Positions 22,496-30,613 of a stretch of 64,000 bases of DNA are shown here, piece by piece; position 1 is the stretch's first letter; every line of letters starts with the position of its first letter. The notes beneath the pieces are model-generated. The model ran no database searches, was not told where the DNA came from, and was given only the letters and a program-made list of their open reading frames with translations. A program made the translations under genes and the position numbers. The stretch is from NCBI GenBank assembly GCA_944387895.1, contig CALXGQ010000008.1:1-64000 (forward strand). The letters are read 5' to 3'. This stretch comes from an uncultured Clostridia bacterium (GTDB lineage Bacteria; Bacillota; Clostridia; Oscillospirales; QAKW01).

Positions 22496-23388
22496 CAGTT
22501 TTTTTGCTTTTTGCTCCAAGGCGATTCATCTTCCTTCAGTATCTGATAGATTTGACGGTAGCTCTCATAGCGGCTCGGCGCGATATGGCCTTCCGCCGCC
22601 GCTTTCCGCACGGCGCAGTCCTGTTCATCCAGATGAGCGCAGTCGGAATAGGGACACTCCGACAAAAACGGCTGAAACTCCGGAAAATATCCGGCCAGAT
22701 CGGTGCGTTTGATGGAATAACCATCGAGCTCCAGAGCGCCGAATCCGGGGGTATCGCCGATCAGGGCGCCTCCGGCGTGAAACAATTCGATATGGCGGGT
22801 GGTATGGCGACCACGCCCGAGTTTTTCGGAAATCTCGCCGGTCGCCAGCGATAAAGCGGGATACATTGCATTCAGCAGGCTGCTTTTTCCCACTCCCGAG
22901 TTCCCGGCAAAAACAACGATTTTGCCAGCCAGGTCTTCCCGGAGCCGGTCAATCCCTTCCCCGCTTGCGGCGGAAACGCAATATACACGGCATCCGATGC
23001 GGGCATAAAGCGCGGCCAGCGCCCCAGCACCGTCCGGATCGGGGAGATCGACCTTATTGAATACCAGGATCGGCGTTATTCCCTGCGCCTGGGCAATGAC
23101 CAGCATTTTATCGATGGTGAAAGGAAAAGGCGCAGGATGGGAAACAGAGGAAACATAGCATAAAACGTCGACGTTTGCCACGTTGGGACGGATCAGCCGG
23201 TTGGTTCTGGGCAAAATCTGCTCGATCCGCCCGGAGCGATCCGGAAAGGCTGTGATTTCCACCATATCCCCCGGGACGGGGGAAACGCCCTGCACGCGAA
23301 AGCTGCCTTTGGCGCGGCAAAGATAGCTTCCGGACGGCGTTTCCACCGAATAGACCCCTGAGAGCAGCTTAACGACCCGGCCGGTCAT
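22495..23388 (-). CDS. rsgA: Ribosome small-subunit GTPase RsgA
   Basis: RsgA checks maturation of the 30S subunit. The 297 residues have an N-terminal OB fold (about 1-65), a circularly permuted G domain (G4 NKVD in LVFNKVDLPD before the P-loop GNSGVGKSSLLNAM, then DTPGFGALEL) and a C-terminal zinc knuckle (CPYSDCAHLDEQDCAV near residue 245). It follows prkC with a four-base overlap, as in Bacillus, where PrkC can phosphorylate the protein. Confidence 0.96.
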   Translation of the reverse strand: MTGRVVKLLSGVYSVETPSGSYLCRAKGSFRVQGVSPVPGDMVEITAFPDRSGRIEQILPRTNRLIRPNVANVDVLCYVSSVSHPAPFPFTIDKMLVIAQAQGITPILVFNKVDLPDPDGAGALAALYARIGCRVYCVSAASGEGIDRLREDLAGKIVVFAGNSGVGKSSLLNAMYPALSLATGEISEKLGRGRHTTRHIELFHAGGALIGDTPGFGALELDGYSIKRTDLAGYFPEFQPFLSECPYSDCAHLDEQDCAVRKAAAEGHIAPSRYESYRQIYQILKEDESPWSKKQKN

Positions 23389-25451
23389 GCCGATTTTTCA
23401 ACGGTAAATTCGATTTCGTCCGTTTCGTTGACAATCACCTTCAGCGTGGCGTCGACCTCGCGGGTCACCGTCTGAGAAGCGGTATACTCCGTTTCCGTCG
23501 GCGTAAAGGTCAGGGTTTCAAGGACAGTTCCGTCCTCTGTCTGGATGGAGATCTGAACCTCGGTATTCAGATAAGCGCTCAGATCCATCTTGACGACCAC
23601 CGTTTCGGTTTCAGGCTCTACCGGAACCGGCGGTTCCTCCTCCTCTTCCTCCTTAGGGCCAAGACTGATGACAATGTCGATCTTGGTGCCCACCTCAACG
23701 CTCACGTTCTTCAGAACGCTCTGGGAAATGACCTTGCCTTTTTCCACAGTATCGCTGTAGTCGGTGGAAACGGTGCCGATTTCAAGCTTATTGTTCGTCA
23801 GGGTCTTTTTGGCAGCCTCTTCCGTCATGTCGCTGAGATCCGGCATGCTGACCGTTTCGATCTCATTCACGGGAGGATCTTCTTCCTCCTCCTCGGCAGG
23901 GCCGCTGCTGATATAAATAACCACGGTGGTAGAGCTGTCAACCTCAGTTCCCGGAGAGGGATAGGTGGAAATAACAAGACCTTCTCCCACGTTGTCATCG
24001 TTTCTGGTTTCGATCCGGTAGGAAATCTCCTGCCGTTTGAATTCGGCAATGGCGTCCGCTCTGGTATAATTCAAAACGTCCGGAACATAGTTTGTATCTT
24101 CCTCAGAGATATCTTCATTGGTATTGGTGCTTTCCGGCCCGGTGCTGACCACAACGGTAATCGTGCCGTCTTTTTTGATCTGGCTGTCCGCCGCCGGGGA
24201 CTGGGAAATGATCTGCCCCTCCGCATAGGTATCGCTTGCAGCGGTAGAGCCGACGACAATTTCAAAATTATAAGACTCCTGGGCCTGCTCAACCTCCATC
24301 CCCAAAAGATTGGGGCAGGCAACGGTATTGGATCCGAAGAGTTCTTTCTGGAAAATAATGCCGAGTGCAACAAGAATCAGCACAACAAAGGCGGTGCCGA
24401 CCCCGGCGATAATCGGCAGCCAGGTCGTTTTAAAGGAGGGTTTTTCCTCTTCTTCCCCCTCTTCCTCATTTTCATCCTCCGCCGCAGCGTCGGGATCCTC
24501 CGGCGATTCACCGTCGGATGCGCCGGGATCGGTCGAAAGCCCGCCGGCAAAGATGGTGGGAGAATTATCGGAGATAAGGCCGGCCTCTCCGTCCGGTTCG
24601 GCCGTATAATCAAAAGTGATGGTCGGATCGGCTTCAAAAAGCGCAATATCCGCCAGAACGGCGCCGGCCGTTTGATAACGCAGGGCCGGATCCTTCATGA
24701 TGGCCTTCAGGGTGATGTCCTCCAGCCCCTGGGGGATATCCGGCTTAATTTCCGTCGGCAGATCCGGCTGGGCCTGAACCTGCTTGAGCGCCACCGCAAC
24801 AGCCGTATCCGCCTCAAAGGGCAGCTTTCCGGTCAGCATTTCATAAAGAATGATTCCAACAGAATAAATGTCGCTGCGCTCGTCGGTGCGATCCCCGCTG
24901 GCCTGCTCCGGGCTGATATAATGAACGGAACCGATGGTCATATCGCTGATGGTCTGGGTATCAAACTTCGTCAGGCGCGCAATGCCGAAATCTGTGATTT
25001 TGGCGGTGCCGTCTTTAAGAAGCATGATGTTGTGCGGCTTGATATCACGATGGACAATGCCGCGCTCATGGGCGTGGGCAAGGCCCTTGAGTATCTGTTT
25101 GATGAAATGAAGCGCCTCCGCTGTGGAAAGAGCACCCTTCTTTTCCATATACTCCTTCAGGGTAATGCCGTCGATATGTTCCATGACGATATAGAGGGCG
25201 TCCCCTTCCAGAGAAACATCGTAAACATCAACGATGTTGATATGGGAAAGCATGGTGATTGCCTTCGATTCATTGGTAAAACGGCGCCGGAACTGCGCGT
25301 CGGACATAAACTCGTCCTTGAGAATCTTTACCGCAACAACCCGGTTGCACACTTTATCAAACGCTTTATAAACGCACGCCATGCCGCCTACGCCGATCAG
25401 CTCGGTGATCATATAGCGGTCGTTCAGAACTTTTCCGATATATTTTTCCAT
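23385..25451 (-). CDS. prkC: Membrane Ser/Thr protein kinase with PASTA domains (PrkC/Stk)
   Basis: PrkC senses muropeptides or lipid II and phosphorylates cytoplasmic proteins. The 688 residues comprise the kinase domain (about 10-270: GVGGMACVYKAF, catalytic HRDIKPHN, DFGIA, SPEQASGDRTDERSDIYSVG), an acidic juxtamembrane linker with EEEGEEEEK, one membrane helix near 350, and three extracellular PASTA repeats, each followed by a poly-Glu/Pro spacer. A C-terminal beta-rich domain of about 65 residues is not PASTA. The ATG at 25451 has AAGGAGG upstream. The cognate phosphatase gene lies 13 bp upstream. Confidence 0.95.
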   Translation of the reverse strand: MEKYIGKVLNDRYMITELIGVGGMACVYKAFDKVCNRVVAVKILKDEFMSDAQFRRRFTNESKAITMLSHINIVDVYDVSLEGDALYIVMEHIDGITLKEYMEKKGALSTAEALHFIKQILKGLAHAHERGIVHRDIKPHNIMLLKDGTAKITDFGIARLTKFDTQTISDMTIGSVHYISPEQASGDRTDERSDIYSVGIILYEMLTGKLPFEADTAVAVALKQVQAQPDLPTEIKPDIPQGLEDITLKAIMKDPALRYQTAGAVLADIALFEADPTITFDYTAEPDGEAGLISDNSPTIFAGGLSTDPGASDGESPEDPDAAAEDENEEEGEEEEKPSFKTTWLPIIAGVGTAFVVLILVALGIIFQKELFGSNTVACPNLLGMEVEQAQESYNFEIVVGSTAASDTYAEGQIISQSPAADSQIKKDGTITVVVSTGPESTNTNEDISEEDTNYVPDVLNYTRADAIAEFKRQEISYRIETRNDDNVGEGLVISTYPSPGTEVDSSTTVVIYISSGPAEEEEEDPPVNEIETVSMPDLSDMTEEAAKKTLTNNKLEIGTVSTDYSDTVEKGKVISQSVLKNVSVEVGTKIDIVISLGPKEEEEEEPPVPVEPETETVVVKMDLSAYLNTEVQISIQTEDGTVLETLTFTPTETEYTASQTVTREVDATLKVIVNETDEIEFTVEKSA

Positions 25452-25464
25452 GATTCGGTCCTCC

Positions 25465-26184
25465 TTAAATTTGGATCGCAACGACAGTAATATTATCCGC
25501 GCCGCCTCTGCTGTTTGCAAGATCAATCAAACGATTGGGTAATTCTTCAAAGCTGCCGCCGGAGATCTCAAACTGTATCTCGCTTTCATCGATACTGTTG
25601 CTCAATCCGTCGGTACAAAGAATGATCACGTCGCCGGGCGAAACGGATATTTTAAAGTAATCACAATACACCTCTTCGTCGATGCCGATTGCCCGGGTAA
25701 TGACGTTTTTATTCGGATGTATCTTTGCCTGCCGTTCTGTCAGATGCCCGCTGTCTACCAGCTCCTGCACCGCAGAATGATCTTTGGTGATCTGGCGGAT
25801 CCCGCCGTTTGTTATATGATAACCGCGGCTGTCACCTACATTGGCAAACCAGGCGGTTTTTTCATCTGTAACAGCCAAAACCATTGTTGTTCCCATACCG
25901 GATAGTTCCGGATCCTCGCAGGATTTCTGATAAACGTACCGGTTGCCGAGGGAAACGATCTCCCGGAAGGCGGATTCCATATCCATGGGCGGAGAATGGC
26001 TCTCCAGATAGTCCCGCACAGCCGCCACCGCTATGGAGCTTGCCTGCTGACCGCCACGGGCGCCGCCCATGCCGTCGCAGACAACGGCCATGCCCAAACC
26101 GTCTGCCCCCGGCTTGCGGAACCAGAAGGAATCCTGGTTTTCTTCGCGCACCTTGCCGATATCGCTTTTTCCAACTATTTTCAT
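25465..26184 (-). CDS. prpC: PP2C-type protein phosphatase (PrpC/Stp)
   Basis: This metal-dependent phosphatase reverses PrkC phosphorylation. The 239 residues start MKIVGKSDIGKVREENQDSF with the motif Asp, followed by VVCDGMGGARGGQQAS, WFANVGDSRGYHI, IILCTDGLSNSI and RGGADNITVVAIQI, the conserved metal-binding Asp positions. The ATG at 26184 has AAGGAGGG upstream and overlaps the rlmN stop. It pairs with prkC as in most Firmicutes. Confidence 0.95.
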   Translation of the reverse strand: MKIVGKSDIGKVREENQDSFWFRKPGADGLGMAVVCDGMGGARGGQQASSIAVAAVRDYLESHSPPMDMESAFREIVSLGNRYVYQKSCEDPELSGMGTTMVLAVTDEKTAWFANVGDSRGYHITNGGIRQITKDHSAVQELVDSGHLTERQAKIHPNKNVITRAIGIDEEVYCDYFKISVSPGDVIILCTDGLSNSIDESEIQFEISGGSFEELPNRLIDLANSRGGADNITVVAIQI

Positions 26185-27224
26185 AAGGCACTCCCTCCTT
26201 TTGCCACGGCCTGGCGGCGAAGCTGTCCGCAGGACGCGGAAATATCGCTTCCCAGCGTTCTTCGGATCGTGGCGTTTAGTCCGAGATTGATCAGATGCTC
26301 CTGAAAGGTTAAAATATTTTTTCTCGACGGCGGCCGATAAACCCCATTCTCGATGGGATTGACAGGGATCAGATTGACGTGACACAAAAGTCCGTCCAGC
26401 AGCGCGGCCATCCGCTCCGCGTCGGCGCGCCGGTCGTTTACCCCGGCGATGACGGCGTATTCAAAGGAGATCCGTCGCCCGGTGTGCTGCTGATATTTTC
26501 TGCACGCGCCAATCAGCTGCGCCAGATTGTATTTTCGATTGACCGGCATCATCTCCGAGCGAATCGGATCGCTGGTTGCGTGCAGAGAAATTGAGAGGGT
26601 TATCGGAAGCTCCAGCTCCGCCAGCCGCTCGATCCCCGGCACAAGTCCGCAGGTGGAAAGAGAAATATGACGATAACCGATCTGGATCCCCTCCGGATCG
26701 TTGACATTGATCAGAAAACGGTGAACCTGCTCAAAATTATCCAGCGGCTCGCCGATCCCCATCAGAACGATGTTTGAAATGCGCGTTCCGAGATCGGCCT
26801 GTACTTTTAGAACCTGATCTAAAATCTCCCCCGCTGTCAGGCACCGGATCAGCCCGCCTTTCGTCGACTGACAAAAGGAACACCCCATCCGGCATCCTAC
26901 CTGAGAGGAAATACACAGCGAATAACCGTGGTGATACTTCATCGCCACCGTTTCAATGATATTGCCGTCCTCCAGCTCAAACAGGTATTTTACCGTTTCG
27001 TCCAGAGCGGATTGATAGCGCCCGTAGATTTTCAGCGTGGTGATGAACGCCTCCTGCTCCAGCTTCTGCTTCAGACTCTTCGGCAGATCGGACATTTCTT
27101 CAAAACCGCCGGCGCCGCGATGCAGCCAGCGAAAGATCTGGCCGCCGCGAAAAGAAGGCTCGCCCAGGGCGCATATGTAGGAAGTCAATTCTTCCCTTGT
27201 CATGGATTTGAGATCTGCCTTCAA
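26181..27224 (-). CDS. rlmN: 23S rRNA/tRNA adenine-C2 methyltransferase RlmN
   Basis: RlmN methylates A2503 of 23S rRNA and A37 of some tRNAs by a radical SAM reaction. The 347 residues have the CxxxCxxC cluster in QVGCRMGCSFCQSTKGG near residue 110, the glycine-rich GIGEPLDN, and the second catalytic Cys in ISASCGQLR near the C-terminus. The start is TTG with AAAGGAT upstream. It lies between rsmB and prpC as in Bacillus. Confidence 0.96.
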   Translation of the reverse strand: MKADLKSMTREELTSYICALGEPSFRGGQIFRWLHRGAGGFEEMSDLPKSLKQKLEQEAFITTLKIYGRYQSALDETVKYLFELEDGNIIETVAMKYHHGYSLCISSQVGCRMGCSFCQSTKGGLIRCLTAGEILDQVLKVQADLGTRISNIVLMGIGEPLDNFEQVHRFLINVNDPEGIQIGYRHISLSTCGLVPGIERLAELELPITLSISLHATSDPIRSEMMPVNRKYNLAQLIGACRKYQQHTGRRISFEYAVIAGVNDRRADAERMAALLDGLLCHVNLIPVNPIENGVYRPPSRKNILTFQEHLINLGLNATIRRTLGSDISASCGQLRRQAVAKGGSAL

Positions 27225-27227
27225 TGG

Positions 27228-28499
27228 TTATCCTTTCTTCAAAACTGCAATATAGAACCCGTCGCCGCCCTGTTCCGGAAAGCAGGTCGTTTGCCCGCCG
27301 GGAAGAGCGGATTCATCCGGAAGAAAATCAGAAAAGTCCTTCAAAAACCGCGCGACAACCTCTTCATTTTCCCGCCGGTCCAGCGTACAGGTGGAATAAA
27401 CCAGCCGTCCTCCGGATCTTAAGTACCGCCCGCCGTTGACCAGAATGCGGTATTGCAATTCCGTGAAATCGGCGCTCTGATAGGTTTTATACTTGATATC
27501 CGGCTTCTTCCCCATCATGCCCAGGCCGCTGCAGGGCACGTCGCACAGCACAAAATCCGCCGTCCCGCAGAGATCGTCGATAAGAACCGAGGAGTCGGCC
27601 TGAAGGGCGGTCACATTGGCGTGCCCCAAACGCTCTGCGGATGCGGCCAGAGCCGATACCTTATGAGCGTGGACGTCAAAGGCGCGAACCGCTCCGCCGG
27701 TCAAGGCCGCCATGATAAAGGTCTTGCCGCCCGGGGCGGCGCAGAGGTCAAAAACCGTTCCAGCGTTCTCCGGCATGAACATTGCCGCTTCCGCCGAATG
27801 GAACCCAACGGTATGAAACCATCCGTCCCTGTATGCGGCGGATTCCTCGATCGCAAAACCGGCGGCTGAGCGAAACATGTGCGGAAGTCCGGCAGGCGTC
27901 AGCGCCGTTCCTTCTTGCTGCATCCGCCCCAGAAACTCCTGCTCTGTTCCGCGTTTGATGTTATGGAAAAGAAAAACAGAGGTATCCGGACGGGAAAAGC
28001 TTTCCATCATGGCCACAAATTTTTCTTTTCCATACTGCTCCAAAAGCAACGTAACCAGCGCGGGATCTATCGAATAGCGAACGGAAAAATCCGCTTTTTT
28101 CAAAGTGAGAAGCTGTTCCCGATCCCGGGCGCAGCGGCGCAGCACGGCGTTGACATAACCGGCGCTGTGCGCAAATCCGCTCTGATGGATCAAATCCACC
28201 GATGTGTTGCAGGCGGCCGATGGGGGAACGTCCATATAAAACATCTGATAAGCGCCCATGCGCAGCGCCGAAAGAACCGACGCCGGCAGACGCGCAACGC
28301 TGCGATCCGAGCATTGCTCCAGCAGGAAATCCAGCGTGATTTTCCGCTCCACAACGCCGTATACGACCGCGGTTATGAACCGACGATCCCTTTGATCGGG
28401 AACGGAACGCAGCACGTGCTTCAGCGCAAGCTGCGGAAAGGTCTGTTTGCGCTCCCAGTTCTCTATTAAATTGAATGCGATCCGGCGCGGACTGGGCAT
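27228..28499 (-). CDS. rsmB: 16S rRNA cytosine-C5 methyltransferase RsmB
   Basis: RsmB makes m5C967 in 16S rRNA. The 423 residues have an N-terminal NusB-like domain (about 1-135) and a Rossmann domain with FDLCAAPGGKTFIMAAL, the PCS nucleophile motif in CDVPCSGLGMMGKKPDIK, and STCTLDRRENEEV with the second Cys. The ATG at 28499 overlaps the stop of the upstream peptidase gene. Confidence 0.95.
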   Translation of the reverse strand: MPSPRRIAFNLIENWERKQTFPQLALKHVLRSVPDQRDRRFITAVVYGVVERKITLDFLLEQCSDRSVARLPASVLSALRMGAYQMFYMDVPPSAACNTSVDLIHQSGFAHSAGYVNAVLRRCARDREQLLTLKKADFSVRYSIDPALVTLLLEQYGKEKFVAMMESFSRPDTSVFLFHNIKRGTEQEFLGRMQQEGTALTPAGLPHMFRSAAGFAIEESAAYRDGWFHTVGFHSAEAAMFMPENAGTVFDLCAAPGGKTFIMAALTGGAVRAFDVHAHKVSALAASAERLGHANVTALQADSSVLIDDLCGTADFVLCDVPCSGLGMMGKKPDIKYKTYQSADFTELQYRILVNGGRYLRSGGRLVYSTCTLDRRENEEVVARFLKDFSDFLPDESALPGGQTTCFPEQGGDGFYIAVLKKG

Positions 28500-29191
28500 C
28501 AGTTGTTGCGCCTGCTGCGGCTGATCAGCAAAAGAAGCTGCCACAAAACGGTGATCGCGGAGGCGACATAGGTCATCGCCGCGGCGGAGAGCACTTTTTT
28601 CACGCCCCGCACGTCCTCTTCCCCGAAGCCTGCGCTTTCTATCTGCGCCACGGCGCGGGCGGAAGCGTTAAATTCTACCGGAAGCGTTACCAGCTGAAAG
28701 AAAAATATTACTGCATAGCAGAGGATCGCCAGATTGAAGATCACCGGACTGAAGGTATAGCTGTTCAAAAAGATGCTTGCAATCATCAGGATATAAAGCA
28801 GCTTTGAGCTGAAATTGGTAATTCCGACAACGGCGGACCGTACCCGGATCGGGAAATATCCCACCGCGTGCTGGATCGCATGGCCGCATTCATGAGCAGC
28901 CACGCCGACCGAAGCAATGCTGGTTCCGTTGAAAACCCCTTCGGAGAGGCGAATCACTTTTTTGGTCGGATCAAAATGATCCGAAAGATGCCCGTTTGTG
29001 CAGACGATCTGAACATCGGTGATCCCGGCGCCGCGCAAAATCAACGCGGCCATCTGCGCGCCGGTCATCCCCTTCGTATTTCTCAGGGCAGCGTATTTGG
29101 AATAGGTCGATTGCATCTTCATCTGAACGATCAGGCCGAAAAGAATGACCGGCAGCATCGCAAAAATGCCAAAATAATAGTAATGAAACAT
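28499..29191 (-). CDS. Zinc metallopeptidase, YugP family, membrane-bound
   Basis: The 230-residue protein has an N-terminal membrane helix (IFAMLPVILFGLIVQMKM), a zinc site HECGHAIQH near residue 95, and two further hydrophobic segments (about 125-165 and 205-225). The family (Zn_peptidase_2) has no settled substrate. It is inserted between fmt and rsmB, which are adjacent in Bacillus; this insertion is frequent in clostridia. Confidence 0.9.
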   Translation of the reverse strand: MFHYYYFGIFAMLPVILFGLIVQMKMQSTYSKYAALRNTKGMTGAQMAALILRGAGITDVQIVCTNGHLSDHFDPTKKVIRLSEGVFNGTSIASVGVAAHECGHAIQHAVGYFPIRVRSAVVGITNFSSKLLYILMIASIFLNSYTFSPVIFNLAILCYAVIFFFQLVTLPVEFNASARAVAQIESAGFGEEDVRGVKKVLSAAAMTYVASAITVLWQLLLLISRSRRNN

Positions 29192-29209
29192 CGTTTGCCA
29201 GAATCTCCT

Positions 29210-30145
29210 TTACTTTAAGCGTCCCCCTACGGCAAGTTTAGCGCCGCAGGCATAGGAATATGCATCCGTCTTGTTCTTTCCCTGTTTTTGAATGGATTTA
29301 ATCAAAACGCATAGGCCGTCGCCGCAGGCGACCGCGATCCCCTCCGGACAGATCGAAGCAATGGTTCCCGGCGCCCGGGAGGAAGCTTCGCCCAAAAAGG
29401 CTTCATGGATCTTGAGCCGATAATCGCCGCAGTCCAAAAAAGCACCAGGGGAAGGATTCATCCCCATGATCAGATTGCGAACCGTTCGGGCGCTCCGGCT
29501 GAAATCTATCGCCGCTTCCGCTTTCTCGATCATGGGCGCATAGGTGGCCTCCGATTCCTTTTGCGGCGTGAACACAGCCCTTCCACTCAAAATCTGCTCG
29601 ATCGCTTCCTCAAGAGCCTCTGCGCCCATCACCGCCAGGCGGTCAAAGAGGGTTCCGGCGGTGTCCTGCTCCATAACCGGCGTTTTCTTTTGCAGGATCA
29701 TATCCCCCGTATCCATCCCTTTTGCCATTTTCATGATGGTAACGCCGGTTTCTTCCTCGCCGTTGATGACGCAGCGCTGAATCGGCGCGGCGCCCCGGTA
29801 TTTGGGAAGCAGAGATCCATGAACGTTTATGCATCCGTAGCGGGGATAATCCAGGATATATTCCGGAAGGATTCGGCCATAGGCTGCAACGGCGATCAGA
29901 TCCGGTTTTGTTTGCTCCAGGACCTGCCGGAAGGAGCCGTCCTTCAAATTCTCCGGCTGCCAAACAGGCAGATTTCGGCTGATGGCAAACTCCTTGACTG
30001 GCGGCGCCGCCAGCCGCCCTCCTCGGCCGCTGGGCCGATCCGGCTGCGTTACCACACCCACCAAATGATATCGGGCGCTGAGCATTTTACAGCTTTCCAG
30101 CGCAAACTGCGGCGTGCCCATAAACAAAACCCGCAAATCAGTCAT
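29210..30145 (-). CDS. fmt: Methionyl-tRNA formyltransferase
   Basis: Fmt formylates initiator Met-tRNA with 10-formyl-THF. The 311 residues show LFMGTPQFALESCKML, AAYGRILPEYIL, the catalytic block NVHGSLLPKYRGAAPIQ, and DTGDMILQKKTP, with a C-terminal tRNA-binding OB domain from about residue 205. It overlaps def by eight bases; the two enzymes add and remove the same formyl group. Confidence 0.96.
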   Translation of the reverse strand: MTDLRVLFMGTPQFALESCKMLSARYHLVGVVTQPDRPSGRGGRLAAPPVKEFAISRNLPVWQPENLKDGSFRQVLEQTKPDLIAVAAYGRILPEYILDYPRYGCINVHGSLLPKYRGAAPIQRCVINGEEETGVTIMKMAKGMDTGDMILQKKTPVMEQDTAGTLFDRLAVMGAEALEEAIEQILSGRAVFTPQKESEATYAPMIEKAEAAIDFSRSARTVRNLIMGMNPSPGAFLDCGDYRLKIHEAFLGEASSRAPGTIASICPEGIAVACGDGLCVLIKSIQKQGKNKTDAYSYACGAKLAVGGRLK

Positions 30146-30605
30146 CGCTAAAGACCTCTTCGCCGATCATCGGGATGGTGATCCCGTTCAAATGATCATT
30201 CTCGTGAAGCAGGCACCGGGCAAGAAAATCCTCCGCCTCAAATTCAAACCATTCTCCGGCCACATTCTGCGCGCGCATTTTCACCTTATTTGCCCGGACG
30301 ATCCGGAAGCTGCGCCCCGGAAAGGAAAGACAGCCTTCCAGATAGCGATCGTTTTTTCCGGTGGCCGAGATCAGCTCTGGATTGATAAATTCTTTATATT
30401 CCGTACCTTCGCCGCTGATATCCGCGATAAAAATGCGCCGCAAAACGCCAACCTGCGGTGCGGCCAGACCGGCGCCTTCCGCTTTGCGGAGCGTTTCGCG
30501 CATATCGCCGACCAGCGTTGCCAGCTTATCGTCGAAGCTGGTGACAGGGCGTGATTTTTTTCCCAAAAAGTCTGTATCGTTCACAACGATTTTTCTAAGA
30601 GCCAT
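30138..30605 (-). CDS. def: Peptide deformylase
   Basis: Def removes formyl from nascent chains. The 155 residues have motif 1 GAGLAAPQVG near residue 43, motif 2 EGCLSFPG with the metal Cys near 91, and motif 3 HENDHLNG with both His ligands near 133. Asn replaces the usual hydrophobic residue in HExDH, a minor variation. GAGGTG precedes the ATG. Confidence 0.96.
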   Translation of the reverse strand: MALRKIVVNDTDFLGKKSRPVTSFDDKLATLVGDMRETLRKAEGAGLAAPQVGVLRRIFIADISGEGTEYKEFINPELISATGKNDRYLEGCLSFPGRSFRIVRANKVKMRAQNVAGEWFEFEAEDFLARCLLHENDHLNGITIPMIGEEVFSDD

Positions 30606-30613
30606 TTTTCACC

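Noticed and set aside
22495-23400. Thiamine pyrophosphate riboswitch ahead of thiN
   Set aside because: thiN is embedded in an operon with overlapping genes; there is no leader space and no THI-box pattern.
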